Source: Pseudomonas sp. RIT-PI-r (GTDB lineage Bacteria; Pseudomonadota; Gammaproteobacteria; Pseudomonadales; Pseudomonadaceae). From it: 64,000 nucleotides of DNA. The translations under genes were made by a program, and so were the position numbers. Location of the stretch: NCBI RefSeq assembly GCF_001297015.1, contig NZ_LIGE01000047.1:1-64000 (forward strand). The letters are read 5' to 3'. Shown in pieces: positions 61,401 through 64,000 of the stretch; the stretch's first letter is position 1; the number at the start of each line of letters is the position of its first letter. Under the pieces are notes generated by a model. It made no database searches. It worked only from the letters and a program-made list of their open reading frames with translations, and was not told the DNA's origin.

Positions 61401-62639
61401 TCAGTACGGATTGCAGTGCTGTGCTACCGCCGTGGCCTGATCGACATACGGACGTGCCGGTTCCAGATTCCATTCAGGCTTGTTGCGCACAGGTTTGCCC
61501 TCGTACGTTGCCGCGAGGTGGCAAACCATCTGCCGACGCAACGAGCCACCATTGACGCTGTACTGCCGCCACTGCTGATCGTCTTTGTGCTTGTTGTACA
61601 GCTCGGCAAACATGCGATCAGTCTGGTCATCCTTGATCGCGCGACCGCAAGCGGTCGGTACCACCGAGAGTGACCAGGTGTTCGGCCCCAGTTTCGGATC
61701 AGGACGTTGTGCCCAGGTGCTGGATTCGATGTACTTGTCGCAGAATTTCGGTTCTGCCGGCATCGAGGTCTGGATGCACGAGAACGAAGCCTTGGCGACC
61801 GGAGTTCGCGGGAAGTCGATCTTGATGATATTGCGGTCCTTGCCAGTCTTGGCTTTGTAGTCCTTTTGATTGGCCAGTGCGTCATTCAGGCCACGTTGAT
61901 CGCTGTAGAAAAACGCCAGAATCGGCAGCTCATCGGTTTTCGGATTGCCCAGACGCAGTTCCGTCTGCGTTTGAAACTCGCGGCTGTTGATGACTTTGCG
62001 CGCGCCCAAGAAATTGCGAAAGGCATCGACACGCTCCCTGCTGCTCATCGGATTGCGCATGTTGAAACCACACTGCAACTGATCCTGCTGCCGATTGTTG
62101 TTGTACTGGGTGAAGTGTGCGACCCAGGCATTCGGGCTGGTGATCGGTGGTTTCATGGCCTGGCAAACCGCTTCGGCCGGCGCAGTGTTTTTGTTGTCGC
62201 CACAGCCGCGGTCGTTGCGATAGTCGGTCCAGGCATCATTGGGAAAGGCGCAATAGACGTGCACGGGTGTTTCCGGATCGCGGATCAGATCTCTTGGTGT
62301 AATCAGATAGCCGTTTTGCGTACTCATGCCGGGGTCTTCATAGCTGATGCCGTCGGCACGCATATACGAAGCGGCGAACGTGCCCAGCTCCACGGCTTTC
62401 GGGCTGGGATTCCACACATCCCATTTCTGCCCCTTGGCCGGATCGGCGCGGTGGGTGCCACGAACCAACAGTCCCGAACAGTCCGACGCGGGGTCCTGAC
62501 CGCAACTGTCGACGGTTTTGTTGTACAGGCTTTCGACCTTCTTCAGCGTCTCGTCGCAAGATTCGGCACGGGCCCATGTCGCGTGCAACAGCAGCGGCAA
62601 CATCAGCAATGGAGCGGTCCTGATCAGACGTTTTTTCAT
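61401..62639 (-). CDS. Secreted halovibrin (HvnA)-like protein with C-terminal DUF2599-type module
   Basis: 412 residues with a signal peptide (MKKRLIRTAPLLMLPLLLHATWARA) and several cysteines. A middle region (VHVYCAFPNDAWTDYRNDRGCG; FNMRNPMSSRERVDAFRNFLGARK; ELPILAFFY) resembles halovibrin-type proteins, which in Vibrio fischeri are secreted NAD-glycohydrolases. The C-terminal module (YIESSTWAQRPDPK...WSLSVVPTACGRA...WNLEPARP) recalls DUF2599. ATG 62639 has AAGGAG nine bases upstream. The family match is from memory; NADase activity is inference. Confidence 0.65.
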   Translation of the reverse strand: MKKRLIRTAPLLMLPLLLHATWARAESCDETLKKVESLYNKTVDSCGQDPASDCSGLLVRGTHRADPAKGQKWDVWNPSPKAVELGTFAASYMRADGISYEDPGMSTQNGYLITPRDLIRDPETPVHVYCAFPNDAWTDYRNDRGCGDNKNTAPAEAVCQAMKPPITSPNAWVAHFTQYNNNRQQDQLQCGFNMRNPMSSRERVDAFRNFLGARKVINSREFQTQTELRLGNPKTDELPILAFFYSDQRGLNDALANQKDYKAKTGKDRNIIKIDFPRTPVAKASFSCIQTSMPAEPKFCDKYIESSTWAQRPDPKLGPNTWSLSVVPTACGRAIKDDQTDRMFAELYNKHKDDQQWRQYSVNGGSLRRQMVCHLAATYEGKPVRNKPEWNLEPARPYVDQATAVAQHCNPY

Positions 62640-62671
62640 GGCTTGCATCTCCTTGATTAGCCAATACACAC

Positions 62672-64000
62672 TCAACGGGGAACGGGGTTGCAGCCGGCCG
62701 CCCGGGTCTCGGCGTCCGATAACGCCGGCCGGAACGGCTCGAGATTCCACGGTGTCTTGTTGCGATAATTGGCCAGGACACAGCCCAATTGCTGACGCAT
62801 GCTGCCGGCCGACGTTTCGTTATCGCGCCAATGGCTGTCCGCGCCCTTGAGGGCGAACAGTTGCGCATAGATCGCCTCGAGTTGCTCGTTGGGCAAGGCA
62901 CGTCCCGCCGCCGTGGGCACGATGCTCAGGCTCCATTCCTCCTTGCGGGTGCCGGGGTCGAAACGATTGACCCAGTCGGCCGAGGCGATGTATTGCGGTG
63001 ACGCAGCCGCCACCGGATTGCACCCGGCCTTCGCCGCTTGCTGCGGGCTGACAGCAGGACGGAAGGGTTCCAGATTCCATTCGGTCTTGGCCGGATAGTT
63101 CTGCACCAGACAGGCCAGTTGCTGGCGCATGCTGCCCGCCGACTTTTCGTTGTCGCGCCATTGGCTGTCAGCCCCCCGCAGCGCCAGCAGTTCCTGATAG
63201 ACAGCATCCTGATTGCTGGCCTGAATCGCTTTGCCCTGGACGGTCGGCGTCACGCTGAGCGACCACTCGTTTTTCTTGCTGCCCGGGTCGTAGCGCTCGA
63301 TCCAGATGGCGTTGGCGATGTATCTCGAGGTCGGTGCATCCGGTGGCGGCCGGGTATCCCCCGTCACCGTCAGATCGATCGCCTGATCGGCGGCGACATA
63401 ACTGAAACGCTGTTCGGCAGGCTTGGTGAAATCCAGCCGCAGGATCGGCACGCTGTAGCCTTGCGCCTGAAGTTTTTTCTGAAAGTTGCGCGCACTGTTC
63501 AGGCCGTTCTCGGGCTTCGGTGGCGCCTGATCACCGCGGGTGGCGAAGTTCTGCGTGCTGTTGACGTTGTAGATGAAGGCGTCGATGTACTTCATGTTTT
63601 CGCTGCCATCGTTGGTTGCCGTGGCATTTTTCAACATGAACTCGTTGACCTGGGCGCTGAAGGCAAACGGGTCTTTGTTGGTCGTGTTTGGCCGCGACTC
63701 GTGCACCCGAATCATTGCGTTCCAGTCGCTGGGTTTTTCCGCGTTCCATGAGCATTGGCCGTACTGAATCGGCCCCTTCATCAACCCGGTGTATTTCTGC
63801 GTCCATTGCTCGGCCGTGCTGACCCCCGCCTCGGCGCAAGTGCCGTAGGCCAGTGCAGCATTGCGATTGTTCATCGTGCCCTGAGCCGCGCGCGGCGGTT
63901 CACGGCTGTCGAAGAAACCGCAGCCATACCATTTGCGCTCCGGTCCGGTACCGCCATCAAAGGCATAGATGCAGGTAAAGCCCTGTTCCTTGACCGGCAG
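62672..64000 (-). CDS. Halovibrin-like secreted protein with two C-terminal modules (5' end beyond window)
   Basis: The frame is open to the window edge at 64000 (FTCIYAFDGGTGPERKWYGCGFFDSREPPR precedes MNNRNAAL), so the N-terminus lies outside. The middle region is halovibrin-like (WNAMIRVHESRPN; FAFSAQVNEFMLKNATA; YSVPILRLDF). Two tandem modules follow: YIANAIWIERYDPG...EWSLSVTPT...WNLEPFRP and YIASADWVNRFDPG...EWSLSIVPT...WNLEPFRP. It lies 32 bp upstream of the related gene at 61401-62639, so they are probably co-transcribed paralogues. Confidence 0.7.
   Translation of the reverse strand: MPVKEQGFTCIYAFDGGTGPERKWYGCGFFDSREPPRAAQGTMNNRNAALAYGTCAEAGVSTAEQWTQKYTGLMKGPIQYGQCSWNAEKPSDWNAMIRVHESRPNTTNKDPFAFSAQVNEFMLKNATATNDGSENMKYIDAFIYNVNSTQNFATRGDQAPPKPENGLNSARNFQKKLQAQGYSVPILRLDFTKPAEQRFSYVAADQAIDLTVTGDTRPPPDAPTSRYIANAIWIERYDPGSKKNEWSLSVTPTVQGKAIQASNQDAVYQELLALRGADSQWRDNEKSAGSMRQQLACLVQNYPAKTEWNLEPFRPAVSPQQAAKAGCNPVAAASPQYIASADWVNRFDPGTRKEEWSLSIVPTAAGRALPNEQLEAIYAQLFALKGADSHWRDNETSAGSMRQQLGCVLANYRNKTPWNLEPFRPALSDAETRAAGCNPVPR

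Overview
The window is typical chromosomal DNA of a fluorescent Pseudomonas (P. fluorescens group). Three things point there: moderately high GC, many short REP/REPIN palindromes of the kinds common in that group, and gene blocks recalled from Pseudomonas (olsBA-acpH-pyeR-pyeM-xenB, emhR/emhABC, a pca catabolic cluster, rapA with an MHYT-GGDEF-EAL protein, braC and braDEFG). No rRNA, tRNA, CRISPR array, prophage or complete insertion sequence was seen.

Layout. 1-1.45 kb: a TPM-domain protein and LemA on the minus strand; the TPM gene runs into an 87-bp perfect inverted repeat at the very start of the window, probably a fold-back assembly artefact. 1.7-5.9 kb: periplasmic GH3 beta-glucosidase BglX, a phospholipase D/cardiolipin synthase-like enzyme and a YceI protein. 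6.1-11 kb: a minus-strand catabolic set (M20 amidohydrolase, MFS permease, amidase, IclR regulator). 11.2-13.7 kb: a small exported protein, a serine hydrolase and an acyl-CoA dehydrogenase-like protein. 13.8-18.8 kb: ornithine-lipid genes olsBA, acpH, then pyeR-pyeM-xenB behind a long inverted repeat that looks like the PyeR operator. 19.2-25.9 kb: RND efflux pump emhABC with its divergent TetR repressor and a recognisable operator.

26-39.9 kb is the protocatechuate branch of the beta-ketoadipate pathway: pcaHG, pcaB, pcaC, pcaD, pcaIJ and pcaF, with transporters pcaT and pcaK and regulator pcaR. Together they take protocatechuate to acetyl-CoA and succinyl-CoA. Short GTTCGATAA-type boxes lie before pcaI, pcaK and pcaR. 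The same 15-mer lies upstream of an OprD-family porin on the other side of the cluster, which suggests the porin belongs to the regulon.

40-44.5 kb: phosphate transporter PitA, a repeat-filled region of about 1 kb, a 37-residue CcoM-type microprotein and three small uncharacterised proteins. 44.6-52.9 kb: RapA, an MFS transporter, a YkgJ-type Cys-cluster protein, an NbdA-like c-di-GMP enzyme and a 3-hydroxyisobutyrate dehydrogenase-family enzyme whose 3' end overlaps it in antisense. 53.1-55.3 kb: a large, solitary FtsZ/tubulin-superfamily protein with recognisable GTPase loops; this is the most unusual gene here. 55.6-61.3 kb: a DUF2288 protein and the branched-chain amino-acid ABC transporter (braC, then braDEFG). 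61.4-64 kb: two related secreted halovibrin-like proteins, the second with a duplicated C-terminal module and cut by the window edge.
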